Shown piece after piece: positions 4,742 through 5,759 of a stretch of DNA of 5,759 nt (position 1 is its first letter; every line of letters starts with the position of its first letter). The position numbers and the translations under genes are program-made. The stretch lies in contig JACNKY010000342.1 of NCBI GenBank assembly GCA_014381795.1, positions 1 through 5,759 of the forward strand, read 5' to 3'. The notes under the pieces are model-generated. The model was not told where the DNA came from. It searched no databases and worked only from the letters and a program-made list of their open reading frames with translations. The stretch is from Pseudomonadota bacterium. GTDB lineage: Bacteria > SAR324 > NAC60-12.

Positions 4742-5759
4742 TTATTCTTCGGCTAACCAACGCCACGGATAAGGACGTACCATTTTAAATCCTGCTAGGA
4801 CTGCAGTAGAAACAGCGGTTAAGACAGCTAAAAACCAAGCTAATGCTGAGGTCAACATAGGCATTTGAATTGGCGCGACCAACATTCGGGTTCGGTCAAA
4901 ATCTGTTTCTGGTAAAAAATGTGGACTGGGACTGATTTCCCAAGAAAGTTCCATTGCCAGTTCCACATCACCAATCAATGCAATTCCTAACCAGGAGAAC
5001 AAGAGCCCCAGCAATCCTCCAACTCCGGACAAGATTGCAGTTTCAAGTGATAGCTGACTGATAATTTGGGGCCGTGTCCAGCCCACAGCCTGCAAAACTG
5101 CAAGGTCTCTGCTGCGTTCACTAATCGCAGTAGCGGTGCTTCTTGCCAAAAGCGCTAAAGCGAGCAACGCGATGACTGCTGTAAAAATCACACTCATTTG
5201 ATCTGAGAGAAACATCAGATCTTCCAATTCTTCCTGGATCGAAATTTCACTGGAAACTATCGCTTTTTCACCCAACATTTTTTCAACAGAACTTGTTACA
5301 GTGCCCAAATGACGTTGATCAACTTCTAGAAAAAGTAAATTTACATCAGTCTTTGTAAATGGATAAAGATCGATAATCCATGGGGCATTACTGGCGAGAA
5401 GTTGTGCTTCCGCAAGTGGCAAGTAAATATCTGCACGCATAATATTACCTGATTTCGGTGTATCTACTGTTCCCGAAATGCGATAGCTCTTTCCTTGTAA
5501 TTCTATTTGATAACCGGCCTTCAATTTATTCTTTGAAGCAAAATCACCATCCACCAATGCTTCTACCGGCAGAACTTTCGGATCGAGCGGCTTTCCTGAA
5601 ATTAATTGTGAATTCAAACCAGGGATTCCTGAAGTACCTTTAGAGTCAACTCCCAAAAGAGACTGAAATTTATTTGGAGACAAGTCCCACAAAAATACTG
5701 CTCCAGTGGTCCGGATGACTCCAGGAAGGTTACGGATTCTCTCAACCGCATCTGCGGGA
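4742..5759 (-). CDS. ABC transporter permease A, FtsX/MacB-LolC type (5' end outside window)
   Basis: The frame is open to the right edge, so the gene is cut by the window. 338 residues are visible and, judged against permease B, about 90 N-terminal residues including TM1 lie outside. A TTG at 5690-5692 could pass for a start, but the codons before it read AVERIRNLPGVIRTTGAVF, which continues the periplasmic domain and matches permease B's RTIEGVTEVMGTVLLW. The visible part holds the periplasmic MacB_PCD-like domain (about 1-185), TM2 (about 187-205), the coupling segment ISERSRDLAVLQAVGWTRPQI (about 212-232), TM3 (about 240-262) and TM4 (about 300-323), ending in basic and aromatic residues. 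Together with permease B and the single ATPase it should form an asymmetric transporter in the inner membrane. It is probably the upstream member of the operon; its promoter is not in view. Confidence 0.9.
   Translation of the reverse strand, partial: PADAVERIRNLPGVIRTTGAVFLWDLSPNKFQSLLGVDSKGTSGIPGLNSQLISGKPLDPKVLPVEALVDGDFASKNKLKAGYQIELQGKSYRISGTVDTPKSGNIMRADIYLPLAEAQLLASNAPWIIDLYPFTKTDVNLLFLEVDQRHLGTVTSSVEKMLGEKAIVSSEISIQEELEDLMFLSDQMSVIFTAVIALLALALLARSTATAISERSRDLAVLQAVGWTRPQIISQLSLETAILSGVGGLLGLLFSWLGIALIGDVELAMELSWEISPSPHFLPETDFDRTRMLVAPIQMPMLTSALAWFLAVLTAVSTAVLAGFKMVRPYPWRWLAEE

Noticed and set aside
5690..5692. TTG as the true start of permease A
   Set aside because: The frame stays open upstream to the edge and encodes residues homologous to the periplasmic domain of permease B; starting here would remove TM1.

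Overview
The window looks like chromosomal DNA from a Gram-negative bacterium, probably a proteobacterium or a close relative. It has a moderately AT-rich composition by eye, two genes with N-terminal export signals, a LolCDE/MacB-type (type VII) ABC system, and a short DksA/TraR-type zinc-finger protein of the YbiI family. I cannot name the genus. TGA ends the ybiI gene and tryptophan is encoded by TGG, so the standard bacterial code applies. There is no sign of phage, insertion sequence, CRISPR, rRNA or tRNA.

Layout. From the right edge leftwards (minus strand, 5759 to 2313) runs an ABC exporter operon: permease A (5' end cut off by the window edge), a 69-bp gap, a LolD/MacB-like ATPase, a small exported thioredoxin-fold-like protein without any cysteine, and permease B. 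The ATPase overlaps the thioredoxin-like gene by 14 nt. That gene's stop codon is one base from the start of permease B. Each of the two downstream genes has a GGAG ribosome site exactly 9 nt before its start, inside the preceding gene, which suggests translational coupling. Two different permeases with one ATPase recall LolC-LolD-LolE, with an extra exported protein gene inserted. The substrate is unknown.

On the plus strand, a ybiI-like gene (2025-2291) ends tail-to-tail with permease B. To its left is a 515-bp region without a gene (1510-2024). It holds a good sigma70-type promoter for mutM on the minus strand, a candidate promoter for ybiI on the plus strand, several inverted repeats and a dense cluster of GANTC sites. 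Leftward of it, on the minus strand, mutM (fpg, formamidopyrimidine-DNA glycosylase) is followed after 13 bp by a TAXI-type periplasmic binding protein gene. That gene stops at a TGA, yet the codons after the stop still look like the family's conserved continuation, so it may be a broken gene.

Most interesting: the ABC operon with a cysteine-free thioredoxin-like partner between ATPase and permease; the patterned mutM/ybiI intergenic region; and the apparently interrupted TAXI gene at the left edge.
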